Assembly (NCBI GenBank): GCA_003864495.1 | Contig: ML133455.1 | Coordinates: 3,277,767-3,341,766 of the forward strand | DNA from: Nemopilema nomurai | Lineage: Eukaryota > Cnidaria > Scyphozoa > Rhizostomeae > Rhizostomatidae | Reading direction: 5' to 3' | Length of the DNA: 64,000 nt | In this document: one piece after another, positions 11,101 through 21,897 of the stretch | How positions within the stretch are numbered: position 1 is the first letter of the stretch | Layout of the letters: the number at the start of each line of letters is the position of its first letter | The notes under the pieces: model-generated | Seen by the model: only the letters and a program-made list of their open reading frames with translations | The model's database searches: none | What the model was told of the DNA's origin: nothing | Program-made: the position numbers and the translations under genes

Positions 11101-13897
11101 TATTTAGACTCATGTTTATCTGATAGCTGTGAAAGAACAAGAATGCATCACTCAAAAATAAATATTACTAAACGCAGCTAGATAGATGTGTATATAAAAT
11201 TTTTAATATTTGATATTTTAAGAGTAGAAAAAAAGAAGTTAATACATTGGTGCATTGGTAATGCATTGGTTTATGCGTTGATTTATGCTGTGTTGATTCA
11301 TTCCAGAGACGTAGTGGATGCAGGCACCGCTTCAGCGAATGATAAGGCCAACAAAAGGAGGGAAGAGAAGGAAAGGAAAGAAAGAGAGAAGTTGGAAAAG
11401 AAAAAGAAGGAGGAAGCCGAGAAAAAATTTAGAAAGGAGGAAGAGGAAAGAAAGAGAAAGGAGAGAGAAGAGCGGAAGCGCATTGAAAAAGAGAGAAAAT
11501 CGTTCAATGTGAGTTAATTCAACATTATATTTTATGTATTTGAAATCCTGTTTTGATTTTGTAATAGCAGTTCACAGTGGATGTATACACGACTTAGTTA
11601 TTTGTAAATGGGTGGAGTTGTAAGAAACAAGGTTTTATTCTTTGTTGCAGCTTAAGCCAGAGGAGGACCCTGTTCCTACTGAGCGGCATTTCGTGTCATG
11701 TAATGTAAAGGGCAAAGGGAAGGACCTTACAATTACACGTGGAGAATACTTGGATGTCATCAGTATGAATAACTGCCCAAAAGGAAAAGTGCTTGTACAG
11801 AATTGCTATGGAAAGCGTAAGTTTGGATTGTGCTCAACTTTTCCCGAGAAAGATGCAGGATTGCTTTTTGTTAATCATTCGATGTAACAAGCTTTAAGGA
11901 CGTATTAAAGCATGCTTGTGAATTTTTTGCCGTGCAAGGGAAAGCAGTTGACGAAAAAGGGCTGATTGTTTGATTAGATCAATTACGATACATTAATTAA
12001 AATGCCTTCTACTTAAGTGAATAATAGCTGAAATGGTCAGTAACATAACTTAGAAAACACATTTGCTGTTGTTGCGTTCTTCTATATGTCCAATTTTTAT
12101 GACAGATTTTTTGTTTGAAATTTAGTTGGCTATGTGCTGTTGAAAGACCTCGGTTTGGACAAGAGAGTGGTAATTTCTCATTTTCTGCTTTTCCCATAAG
12201 ATGTATTCTGATATTTTGCTTCTTGTCCGTGGAGTTCACGAATTTTGAATGGAGTTCTGCTCTCAAAAAATGAAAATAGTTGTAAAATTAGATTGCTGCA
12301 GTAATCTCGATTTTCTTTTTCCCGTTTTTCATAAATTTGATATTTGTTTTAGTCTCTGATTGAAGCTTCAAGTCCTGTGGCAACCGGGTGAGAATGTTTG
12401 CATAAAGCTTTCACATGTATCAAATTCCTTTGCTATGCACCTTAATCAGGAGGTAAGTATTCGATCACTTTGCTATGTGCGTTGAATTACGAGGTAAGCA
12501 TTCGATCACTTTGTTATATTCGATGTATGGAGGTGATTGGTATGCATGCGATTAACCTTTTAAGGTGTGTAATTTTTTTGCAGAGTGGCGTTTGGTCATG
12601 AAAAATACGAAGATGTCTGTTTTGCTGCACCACCGTCACAAACGGCCATAATGTCACTTTCAGGTGAGTCATATTTGAGCTCTGCCTCGGCCATTGAAGC
12701 CCAATAAAAATATTGTCTTCTCCTCAAGACGTTTCCTAAATTTCTCTTTGTACCCTAAATGAATCAATTAAGAAAACATAGAGACATATAAGGTAAAATG
12801 CCGCTCAGTTGAACAACTAGTGATGTGTTTGATTGAAAAATATTTTCGATATTCGCAGCTCTTGTTTGCAACCAAATGTAACTGTAGGTTTCGCTCTGGG
12901 AAAAATTCGTTTAATCTCATTAGTCATGAATGTATTCAATTTTAAAGATTTAGGATGCAGTATCGTTTCTTGTATAGTGCCATAGTTTCTTCCAGCATCA
13001 AGTAGGCACAAGCCAACTGCTTTCATTTTCCGTAGAAAATACATCAGCGCCGACATTTGCTCATTTTTCGAAGCCGGCTTCGCGCTCAAAGTCTGCTGCA
13101 CAGGAGGATAAAGTCGAAGATGCAGCGGAGGGCGGTAAGCATAACTCGTTTTTTTGTTACATGTTTTAGGTGGCTTGTAATCATCCAGGTACCATTGCAT
13201 CACCTAACACCGACTTGTTTGATGGCAAACAGACAGTAGCCTGTTATATTTACATTCAAGTTTATATTATATTCAGAGCTACGGTTTGATTTTTGACGCA
13301 TATATACTCAATCACATATTCACCCACTCACTCATTTACTCAATCACCCACTTGTTCTATCTCATTTATTCACTAACTCACTTATTTGCTCGATCACTCA
13401 CTCGATCATTCACTCGATCACTCACTCGATCACTCAATCGCTCACTCGATCACTCACTCGATCACTCACTCGATCACTCACTCGATCACTCACTCAATCG
13501 CAACTATACACACCCACTCCCCCACCAACTCATTCACTAACACACTCACACATTCATTCACCCACTCACTCAAACTAGTTGCAAAATATCATACTAGATG
13601 TTTTGCCAAGTCTTTCTGTAGTCAGTGTCCTTGTTTGTTCCTCGTATTTTATGAACATTTAGTGTTGTAGCGTCTGTTCTAATATGCCTAAATACATCTA
13701 CCGTCCTTGATGCTTTTCCAAGCAGACATTTTTCTCAAAACGCCCATCAAATTTTTTTTTTAAATCAAGATTTTTGTGAAATTGCTTTAAAGTGTATGTA
13801 TCCATATTATAATATTTGATGTATTTTGGAAGAATTATACGCAGTACTCAAATCCCATAAATTTTTCGTTATAGGCGACATCTATGAAGTCATTTAA
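8123..13897 (+). CDS. FYB/ADAP-PRAM1-like adaptor with six YDDV motifs and hSH3 domain
   Basis: Eleven exons join in frame: 8123-9152, 9291-9564, 10447-10474, 10932-11014, 11307-11508, 11651-11816, 12126-12169, 12353-12387, 12584-12663, 13036-13134 and 13875-13897 (stop TAA 13895-13897). Together they are 2064 nt, 687 residues. The N-terminal half is disordered, basic and Pro/Ser-rich (LPKPG, TPPPPTP, KPKPRS). YDDV motifs have Tyr at 335, 353, 375, 398, 410 and 428; related sites are Y439 (YEVE), Y455 (YEPV), Y629 (YEDV) and Y684 (YEVI). A Lys/Glu-rich helix (about 480-539) leads into an SH3-like domain (about 550-609). The layout matches mammalian FYB1/ADAP, whose phosphorylated YDDV sites bind the SLP-76 SH2 domain and link receptors to integrin control; that role is inferred here, not shown. 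No signal peptide is seen. The ORF can also run through the 9153-9290 intron. Confidence 0.85.
9153..9290 (+). other. Frame-preserving intron that reads as a hydrophobic segment
   Basis: This intron has gtatgc and atgatttcag ends. It is 138 nt, exactly 46 codons, and has no stop in the reading frame of the flanking exons. Retained, it would add a stretch of about 30 mainly hydrophobic residues (starting MLFYMF) between the first YDDV motif and the other five. T-rich introns give hydrophobic residues by chance, so the normal reading is that it is spliced. Confidence 0.6.
9291..9564 (+). CDS. Exon 2 of the FYB-like gene: five-fold YDDV array
   Basis: The exon codes for five of the six YDDV motifs (Tyr 353, 375, 398, 410, 428) set 12-23 residues apart in Asp/Glu/Ala-rich spacers. 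All but one spacer contain Gly, Pro or Ser and none looks folded, which suits a flexible phosphotyrosine platform. Donor CA|gtgagt; the apparent stop just after it belongs to the intron. Confidence 0.85.
9682..10347. mobile_element. Non-autonomous DNA element with TACCGTAAAA termini, in FYB-like intron 2
   Basis: It begins taccgtaaaa (9682-9691) and ends with the exact inverse, ttttacggta (10338-10347). TA at both ends fits a TA target duplication, as in mariner-like elements. The inner ends carry repeated ataagccccc and ggggcttatt stretches. No transposase is visible. Related sequence without the right terminus lies at 31578-31930, and the ggggctta theme recurs near 48962-49013. Confidence 0.6.
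10447..10474 (+). CDS. 28-nt microexon of the FYB-like gene
   Basis: Exon 2 ends in phase 2 and the exon at 10932 starts in phase 0, so something must lie between. The segment 10447-10474, with ttctag before and gtatgt after, fits exactly. It completes a Gln codon and adds TPVYEVEEG, another acidic tyrosine motif in the style of its neighbours. Support comes from phase, splice sites and content together. Confidence 0.7.
11307..11508 (+). CDS. Charged helical linker exon of the FYB-like gene
   Basis: The exon codes for about 60 residues almost wholly of Lys, Arg and Glu (for example KKKKEEAEKKFRKEEEERK), predicted as a long single helix or coiled coil. In FYB1 the same kind of segment packs as the extra N-terminal helix of the helically extended SH3 domain. 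Donor gtgagt at 11509. Confidence 0.8.
11651..12169 (+). CDS. Helically extended SH3 domain of the FYB-like gene (exons 11651-11816, 12126-12169)
   Basis: Joined across the intron (GGAAAGC|TTGGCTATG) the exons give the SH3 order: FVSCNVKGKGKDLTI, RGEYLDVISM, CPKGKVLVQN, then GKLGYVLLKDLGLD. The RGE, the NCPKGKVLV stretch in place of the usual GWW, and the GYV-x-DL end follow the FYB family, which departs from classical SH3 domains. The aromatic ligand-binding residues of ordinary SH3 domains are largely missing, as in hSH3 domains that bind lipids rather than Pro-rich peptides. Confidence 0.8.
12432..12535. repeat. Two-copy direct repeat in a FYB-like intron
   Basis: A unit of about 45 bases containing aggtaagyattcgatcacttt occurs twice in a row between exons 8 and 9. 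It is a small local duplication. Confidence 0.5.
13380..13575. repeat. Tandem repeat (ctcgatcactca-type) in last FYB-like intron
   Basis: About nine near-identical 12-bp units (actcgatcactc) at 13394-13500, with degenerate cactcactca flanks to 13575. Open frames of 84-94 codons over it reflect only the repeat. Confidence 0.8.
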
Positions 13898-16090
13898 AGA
13901 AACATCTTTGGTGTGACTTGCAGTCAGAAACCTCAGCTGTGTAAATAACCATGTAGTACGTACTCTGGCATAGCCGGTAAAATTATGCTGTTACTGGCAC
14001 ATTGATTAGCATTTTAACTAGCTCTTGGGATTCTTTTCAAATGCATCTTGGGTAGAGATTGACTGCTGCACGGATATGGCTAACGGGAGATCCTCGGAGA
14101 CAGTGGTCGTTGCCTCATATTTATCAATCTGTGTGAGGAAGGGGCGAGTTTGTTGCTATTTATGCAAGTAGCTGTCCATTGGTTTTTGTTTTGCATTGTA
14201 GGTAGCGCCCTGAATGGGGGGAGGGGGGGGGGGGTAGTGTTAGGTTTAGAGACAACGCCTACCTGTAAGTTTTAATGATCAACAAGAAGGTTAACAACGA
14301 GGGCAATTCCTTCTTGCTCTCGTGTTGCCGCTCTTTTTATGTCTGTGTTGTGCGCTGTGTTCAGAATTTCCTTCTGCTGGTCTGAGCTGAATCATCAAGG
14401 TCTTTTTTATTTCCCCCGTAATGACAAGATTAAGTAGCAATTAAAAATTCATATATATTTTGTTAATTGTAAGATAGTATTAATATAATAGTCTGCTAAG
14501 TCGATGACTAGTTTTGTATTATCGTATCATTCATGTCCTTTTTTGAATGAGACATTTATGTTTAGATGTAGCAACAATGGTTGTTTTCTGTGCGCGATAC
14601 TGTATGCACCCAAAATTAACATCGGTTTGTTTACTACTTCCGATTTAGTTTGCTTGTAGAAACAGAATTGTAAAATATTTCAAATATATGTTTTCATGCT
14701 GAGCACTGTAGGCCGGTCAAATATCGAAATTGACTTAGGCCTGTATAAACACTATAAACATGTTTAGCTAAAATATGCATTTCGCTCCATGCTGAAATCA
14801 ATGCATGTTGAACTTGAATTGAGGCGAATATAGAAGGCACTCCAATTGCACGACCTTCATAGCTACCATCTTGCCATTCGCGGGTCCAGGTATCAGAAGG
14901 TAAATAAGACGCTTTTACGAGCTATTGCAAACCTGAAAAGGAACTTGAAAAGTAACATTTCAGTGAAATCAGAATGAACAATGACAAAGTTTGATTACGG
15001 GTAATGCTGGTTAGTAATCGTTAGTTAGTAATAGTTAGTTACGCTGCAGCCAAAATACCGTCTCATATGATGTTTCGAGCTTTCTCTCCACGTGGCCGTT
15101 GCTGGTTCTACAGCTTGATGGGGTCAGAAAAGAAAAGGATTTCATTAAAGAGCTATTTTAAAAGAGCAAGGTATGGTTGTGATTTTTCATAAATTTCTTT
15201 CCCATGGCTATAGCACTGTTGGCGGAAACCAATTTTGCTGCATAAAGCTCAAAGCTTGCTTCGCGGTATAAATTGCTACATAGAAAATTTGCTTTCAAGC
15301 AGTATTTCTCAGTTTGTACAGCGAATCCTTCATTCATTCCTTTCAAGTGGTTAGTCAAGTCTCTTTGCTATATCGTGGCAACGAACACTCCAGGACTTCT
15401 CTGTCTGGAGGGTATGACTCGTGTAGAAATTAGTATGCTTGGCAGGGGCGAATCTGGCCACAAATCTGACTCTGGTTGTGGCATTCAGCAGGCATATCTT
15501 TACAAAATAAAGCCTTTACCACAACCACCTAAAATTGCATAATTGGGAGGAGAAACCAGTAATCTGATGGCACATTTTGGCCTACATGTTTACCGCAAAT
15601 AAAGTAATGCTTCAGTATTCAGTAAATATTTTATCTCTAGCTATAAAGCTAACAATCTAATTCCAACAATAAAACCTACAAATTGATATGCCAATAGTTG
15701 TATACATATAGTATACATATTGGCAGCTTAACACTTTAAAATATTTGCCAGGAGTAACTGAATGATATATAGAATATTGTAGAAATCGCAAAGGTGTATC
15801 ATTTTGTGGTATTATGAAATATGGTAGCAGCAACTAGGTTTTTGATCAACACGGGAAATGCTTTATTTGTTGCAAGTCCTAAATCTTTGCATGTAAAAGT
15901 GAACAATTCTTCAAAAATACTACGATCCACGCTGCTTAATCAGTTACTTTGAAATTCCATTATTGATAAAGATCAAAAGACTGGTATGATCTTTGTTTAC
16001 GTTCTGTATCGTAAATTATTTTCCACGGCTGTGAGTGATCTATTGACTTGATCTACTGTTAGTAAATGCTAAATTGAAATCAACTTTTTG
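13898..16090. other. Intergenic; no gene seen
   Basis: Contains the 3' flank of the FYB-like gene, a G-rich run near 14217-14235 and AATAAA at 15506-15511, with no supported exon. Frames near 15273-15542 lack domain-like content. Confidence 0.5.
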
Positions 16091-16099
16091 TATAAAGCT

Positions 16100-16235
16100 A
16101 GCTTATTTCCTTACTTAATCACTCATTTACTTACTAACTTATGTACTCACTTACGTACTTACTTACCTTCTTACTTACCTTCTTACTTACCTACTTACTT
16201 ACCTACTTACTTACCTACTTACTTACCTACTTACT
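16100..16235. repeat. TTAC/CTAC microsatellite
   Basis: Tetranucleotide ttac, drifting into a 12-bp pattern ttacctacttac. The open frame across it (YLPTYLPT) is an artefact of the repeat. Confidence 0.8.
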
Positions 16236-16414
16236 TACTTATGCTCGCAGAAGATTCCATAGATTGCAACGCTCAAATTAGAAATACTACCTTTGTAGTC
16301 TTCTGGCTTTCTGATTTGTCACAATCTTCTCTGCTTCCATTTTAAACAACGTCATCAGAGTCTGTTTTTGTCAACGAATTAAGAAAAAGCTTTTCCACTT
16401 TGTTTTGTTTTGTT

Positions 16415-18704
16415 TTATTCTTTCCTTCTATTTGGATAACCATCGGCATCACTCATTTCAGAGTCTGCTTCTTGTTGGTCCTCTGGTTCTTTTGATAGCT
16501 TACCTGACAAGGATGGAGGTAACTGTTTTCCTTTGAACCAAATAGGTACAACGAGATTTTCATCTGCATCCCATCTCCAACCATTCGTTGCAGGTGAAAT
16601 ACCTGGCATCTTAACTTTTATGGAACTAAGCTGATAATTTACCCTAATGATTGCTTGTTTTGCTGAATCAGGATCAGGAAGAATTGCGCTGGGTGACTTA
16701 AATACTCGTTCTTGTTTCCACGTATGATTCAATAAGCGTGCCATTGTAAAAAACCGTCCATTGTGTGAAATATCGACATAATCCAACAGGAAGGCAACAT
16801 TTATCTTGTGCATACATTAATTTCTTTACGACTCACTTTTCCGACTTAAATAAGTAGGACAATGAATCACATCCAGAAAGGGCATGAATTGCTGGCAAAG
16901 CATGACACATGTCTGACCCAATAGCCTCGCAAATCCCACGTATGTCAGCAGGCTTTTCGCTTTCATATTTCAAAAGCCATCTACTCTTAGTCTCTAATTT
17001 GTTAAAGAAGAAGTATTGATACATCTGTATCTTTCAAGACTACGACCCCTATCTTCTAGAGATGCGTGTTAAACAAGGCGTGTGTCTGCTTCCTCGTGAT
17101 TGCCTTCATGAAGGCGCTTGCAGCTGTTCTTGTCGATAATGTATATGGCAGCTCCATCAGTCAGTATGAATGGCTGCTTGAAGACTTTTATCCTTCTTCA
17201 CTCTGAATATTCTTTGTAATTAGTTGAATAAATTCCTCTTTGTTCTTTCCATTCTGGAGAAAGTCGTTCCATTTAGTTCCTTGAAGCGTACGCTGATCAG
17301 AACCTTCAAGTTTGATACCTAAGACCGTCAAAGTGAACCTTCTGGAGTAGCTTTGGCAAGGGACACTGATGTAATAGGATATCGAAAAGCATCTTCCATG
17401 CTAATTGCTTTGGCAACAATGAGACCATTGACAACCCTCCTTTAACACAGAAATAGCTTTGGGAGGTGCCTTTTTTATGCCAGTATCCATCTTCATTCTC
17501 TTGATTGGATGAAAAAAGCTTTATTTGCGTTGAACGAGTCTGTCAGTCACGAAAGTTTGCAATGCATCACTTCCAACAACATGAGCTTTGAGCATGTTAT
17601 GAGCATGACTGATAGTGTAATCAGAGCACCCGAGTAAAAGCATCTGAAAGTCTCGTCTCTTTGGCATCTCTTTGGCATCTCTTTGGCGTCTCTTTGGCGT
17701 CTCTTTGGCATCTCTTTGGCATCTCTTTGGTGTCTCTTTGGCATCTCTTTGGCATCTCTTTGGCATCTCTTTGGCATCTCTTTGGCATCTCTTTGGCATC
17801 TCTTTGGTGTCTCTTTGGCATCTCTTTGGCATCTCTTTGGCATCTCTTTGGCGTCTCTTTGGCGTCTCTTTGGCGTCTCTTTGGCATCTCTTTGGCATCT
17901 CTTTGGCATCTCTTTGGCGTCTCTTTGGCATCTCTTAGGCATCTCTTTGGCATCTCTTTGGCATCTCTTTGGCGTCTCTTTGGCATCTCTTTGGCATCTC
18001 TTTGGCATCTCTTTGGCGTCTCTTTGGCGTCTCTTTGGCGTCTCTTTGGCGTCTCTTTGGCATCTCTTTGGCATCTCTTTGGCATCTCTTTGGCATCTCT
18101 TTGGCATCTCTTTGGCATCTCTTTGGCATCTCTTTGGCATCTCTTTGGCGTCTCTTTGGCGTCTCTTTGGCGTCTCTTTGGCGTCTCTTTGGCATCTCTT
18201 TGGCATCTCTTTGGCATCTCTTTGGCATCTCTTTGGCATCTCTTTGGCATCTCTTTGGCATCTCTTTGGCGTCTCTTTGGCGTCTCTTTGGCATCTCTTT
18301 GGCGTCTCTTTGGCGTCTCTTTGGCGTCTCTTTGGCGTCTCTTTGGCGTATTTTTGGCGTTTATGCTTCGGTTTTACCTTCAGATGCCTCCTCAAAGCAA
18401 TCCTCAGCATGCTGTGAACATGAATTGTATGTATCCAAGTATTAACCGCGACAAGGCTTGTACTAAAGCCTGATCTAAAAGGTCCAGCTGTACCTTTGGT
18501 CTCTTTGTTGAACATCTCAGTAATGAGGTCACTATGTATACATGAAAACCTTTCACCAGTCATGCTCCCACTGGTCATTTTGCTTCCAGGTCTTGAAACG
18601 CAGGATGTTCTGTCCTCTTGGACAGTTGTTCTGTTCGCAGGATGTTCTGTTCTGGCCTTTGCTTTCTTTTTCATAGCATAAAACTTTCTGACACAGCACT
18701 GCAA
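16415..18704 (-). pseudogene. Decayed transposon-like gene with XPG/FEN1-like signature
   Basis: On the minus strand, broken frames follow in gene order. First comes an ETKGTAGPFRSG / VNTWIHTIHVHS segment (18400-18600), then the 11-bp repeat block, then TISHAHNMLKAHVVGSDALQ (17550-17640). After these come HEEADTRLV and LKDTDVSILLL (17020-17140), then ALPAIHALSGCDS (16833-17024) and an end with PGISPATNGWRWDADE (16415-16813). The EADT, DTDV and GCDS trio resembles the XPG-I acidic and helix-hairpin motifs of FEN1/XPG nucleases, and the 'HALTGCDS' protein family is, from memory, common in cnidarian repeats. In-frame stops (after LILLL and after SEK) and frameshifts show decay. Enzymatic role is inferred only. 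Confidence 0.55.
17656..18362. repeat. 11-bp minisatellite, about 64 copies
   Basis: The unit tctctttggca varies mainly at one C/T site (gcatc, gcgtc, rarely gtgtc). Since 11 is not a multiple of 3, every open frame shows an 11-residue period (33 nt): QRDAKEMPKRC on the minus strand, WHLFGISLASL on the plus. The long ORFs here (up to 385 codons) are repeat artefacts, except that the largest runs on into transposon-like coding sequence at its start. Confidence 0.95.
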
Positions 18705-18735
18705 ATTGCAACATCATTTGGAGTTCTTGAAGCAA

Positions 18736-19699
18736 TTTTGCTGTGAAATTCTTTCAGTTAATGCTTTTCATCGTTGAAAGGAACATTTATTTTCGAACAT
18801 TGTTTAGCTAACGCTTTGGAATTATGTAATTATGTAATTTTTGTCGTTCTGTTGTTTTTCTGATCGCTTTACTTGGTGAGTCCTTACCGACACTAAGAAA
18901 CGGCCGTGACTCACTCGTGCTCTCATACTAGCATGATCTTTGCTTGCTTGACAATTCCATGCAAGAAGTCGACTATGAAATTTGAAATCTATCTTTCTAA
19001 AAGATACATTCATAGCATGCGTAGCTCAAAGAAACATACACTCTGAATAAAAGCATCTGAAACAGAGTGGCTTTATCCAAAGCAAAGTATTCACTAACGG
19101 TCAAAACCACTCAAAAAATAAATGATGATGAAATGTGAAGGAAACACTTTAAGAAAATTTTTCAAATGTTTAGCTATTTCAGATATAATCACTCTTCATT
19201 AGGTCGTGCTGTTAAGATTATTCACTCAATTCACGCGAATTGACAAAAATCGACACCAAATTGTGATATCTGCTGTTTTTTGTTCCATTTCAGGCTCTCT
19301 TCTCAGAAATATAACCATCGGTGGAAAATTCAGCAATCAGATTATTACTGACCGTAGACACATGACGTCATCAATTACGTCATAATAGCTAATTTGCAAG
19401 AATGTTCCCAAGGCTTAAAATGATCGCCATCTTTCAAAAACATCAAAACCATTGTCGGCTTTTCGGTTACCCAATTTGCAAGAATGATACAATAAATTCC
19501 CTGTCTAACTGTGCAATATTTCACAATGGCTAGAAAAATACATACAGTGACGACAATTTTCGTATAGTTGGGCAAGCTAGGTCGTCTTTTCACCTAGGTG
19601 TTTTGGAGTCTATATTTCAATGGAAAATCCCATTCTCTGTTGACAGAAAGAGTCCGTCTTTTCTCTTGAGCTCTTCTAAAGTTAGTCAATTATTACCCG
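18736..19699. other. Intergenic; no gene seen
   Basis: AT-rich with no exon, terminal repeat or RNA gene that I can support. Frames on both strands are short. Confidence 0.4.
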
Positions 19700-19865
19700 C
19701 TCTGCTTATCACCCTCTAGTATTTTCGACCCGCATCTGGCTATTTATTCGGTCAGCTTTTGGTTACCTTCCGACGTTTGCATACTCTGAGGAGGGTCGGA
19801 AGAAAAAGTACTTAAAGTATGCGAAAGCTGGTTCCGCTTTTTCTAGCAATTGTGAAGATTTGTAG
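19700..19865. repeat. Dispersed repeat, intact copy
   Basis: Runs from cttatcaccctctagtatttt through gacccgcatctggctattt to aaagtatgcgaaagctggtt. A second copy is at 21412-21437 plus 21764-21897, split by an insertion, and a weaker third lies at 29500-29600. The element type is unknown. Confidence 0.6.
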
Positions 19866-20583
19866 CCACAAAGCACTTGTGCAATATTTCTCCAACGAAG
19901 AATGGTAGCAAAGGTTCGAATTCCCTGCCAGAGAGCGATTCGTTTCTAGTCCCCTGTGCCAATGCAGACACAGGGATCTAAAGGCATCAATACCTAGGCA
20001 TTTTATCGCCAGTCAACTAAATCGCTGGTTGTTAATCCAATTAAGGTGCCTTTCGTCGATGATCAAATAGATAATTCACTTTTGCGTCATTGCCTCTTTT
20101 CCATAGGGTTTGAATTTGAAATGGTTATTGCTTCACTTTAATCTCTCATCAGCCCAATTTGTTAAAACATTTTCAAACGCTTTCACAAAGTAAAAATTCA
20201 AGCCATTGACTCAGATGGAGAGTGTACTGCAGCAGCAATAATCGCTTATGTAATTATAAATGAACGAAAAAGAATACGTCAGAAAAGGTAGGGAGGAGAG
20301 GTTAACATTTTTCTTCTCTCCATGAATTGATAAATCCATCAGTGACTTCTGATCGCTGCGATTTGTACGCCGTTTTCGTGTGGTTCACAAATTGACAAGG
20401 AGCTAATGGAAACTGTCCTTCAAACGCTCTTGGCGCCTTACTGAACAATAGCAGTCAGTGAGGATTAGAAAATACAAAAAGAGCTTCATTTTATTGCCCA
20501 AAAGCTAAACATGTTCAACTTTTAAGACGGAAACTCCGTTTTGACAATTTGAAAATGTATGGCAATAATTGAGCAACTTCTGC

Positions 20584-20645
20584 GAATACACTAGGAACTT
20601 TATTGCCAGTCAATTAAATGCGGCAACTAAATGCCTAGTGTATTC
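20584..20645. repeat. Short palindromic element
   Basis: gaatacactagg (20584-20595) is mirrored exactly by cctagtgtattc (20634-20645). The inside, with ttgccagtcaattaaat, resembles 19990-20025, so it may be a tiny MITE or a hairpin from one. Confidence 0.45.
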
Positions 20646-21437
20646 CAGCCTTAAGTAAACAACACAGAGTTAACTTGTAGATGAAGGACGGATGTAGCCT
20701 GCGTCAAACATTTATTCCTTCGTCATAACGCCTCATATTGTGCGCCATTGTGCTGAAATCTGTTCCCAATTCCAGACTGTCTAGCGAAATTTTGGCAAAG
20801 CGTGCATTTTGACAGTCTTATTTGAATCAAGGTCAATTCTCTAACCAAGTCAATAAGCATATATCAAAGGAACATTTGAAAACCATTATCTGCTTCCCTT
20901 TGCTCAAGAGACTTCATTGACAGCAAATTTGTTTTTCTTGGCTAAGCGAACAAAAACAGATGTCATATAGTAAATTGCACGCTAGATGGTTATCAGTAAC
21001 TTTGTCTGGCTATACAATAGGCCAATTAAAAGGCCAATTTAGGCCCACCAATGAGCATACTTGCCTACTTAAACATGCCTTTGCAAACATGTTTCTCGAA
21101 AGGGAAAATCCGGTTCTTCTTGTTTTGTTCCCTTAGTTTAACGAAAGCATTTGACTCTGCATTGTTTATCAGTGACCTCGACGTCATTGTCTTGATAAGC
21201 ATCGTTGTCAATTTCAAATACATAATAGAAGATATCCAAGATATCAGAAACAAAGAAGTAAGTTGAGAGACATACATGCATTTATGCGTCGCATAATGGT
21301 CGCGTCGAATTCAATTACTGGCCAAAAATGGCAAATTGTTCTGCACCGTTCAGCGGGAAAGTTAGGTGTTCAGTAACGCTGATTGGTCAATTATAACCAA
21401 TCATGCGCTGATCTTATCACCCTATCGTGCTTTCGAC

Positions 21438-21763
21438 CCGTCGTTTCTAAAAGACTGAACACCCCAAGAACAGGTTAAACAGGCCAAGAACACCACAGGG
21501 AACAAGCCATAAAACTCTTATTGAGGGACGGAACGCAGAGCATAAGGCGGTGGTAACAACATCAACAATTTCAGACTTTCCTTGCCCTTTCCTACCCCGA
21601 AATTAATTTTGTATGATAGCAAAGAAATTGTTTGAGTCAAAAGTCTCATTCAATAAGTTTAAAGGGTGTTCTGTCCTTTAGTGAGAGTTTTATGGCTTGT
21701 TCATGTGGTGTTCTTGGAGTGTTCAACTTGTTCTTGGGGTATTCAGTCTTTTAAAGACGACGG
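21438..21763. mobile_element. MITE with about 80-bp inverted ends, inserted in another repeat
   Basis: The left arm (ccgtcgtttctaaaagactg, 21438 to about 21520) is inverse-complementary, with few changes, to the right arm ending gtcttttaaagacgacgg (about 21680-21763). The flanks read ctttcgac and ttttcgat, an imperfect 8-bp target duplication. The dispersed repeat copy at 19700 is continuous at this point and so shows the empty site. No coding capacity is seen. Confidence 0.65.
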
Positions 21764-21897
21764 TTTTCGATCCGCAACTGGCTATTTATTGTCAACTTTT
21801 GGTTATTTTCCGGCGTTTGCATACTCTGCGGAGAGTCGGAAGAAAAATTACTTTAAGTATGCGAAAACTAGATCTGCTTTTTCGCACAACATTGTTT
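21764..21897. repeat. Right half of interrupted dispersed repeat
   Basis: It matches 19727-19860 over ggctatttattn..cttttggtta and gcatactctgmggagrgtcgg, with aagtatgcgaaa near the end. The left half is at 21412-21437. Confidence 0.6.

Noticed and set aside
11298..11507. Phe/Ser-rich minus ORF
   Set aside because: Complement of the Lys/Glu-rich exon (ttc and ctt codons).
17547..18704. 385-, 270- and 244-codon ORFs with QRDAKE or LASLW repeats
   Set aside because: Artefacts of the 11-bp minisatellite; several frames on both strands are open equally. Only the non-repeat start of the minus frame was kept as part of the decayed element.
19880..19945. tRNA-like B box (ggttcgaattcc)
   Set aside because: No matching A box spacing or cloverleaf arms could be drawn around it.
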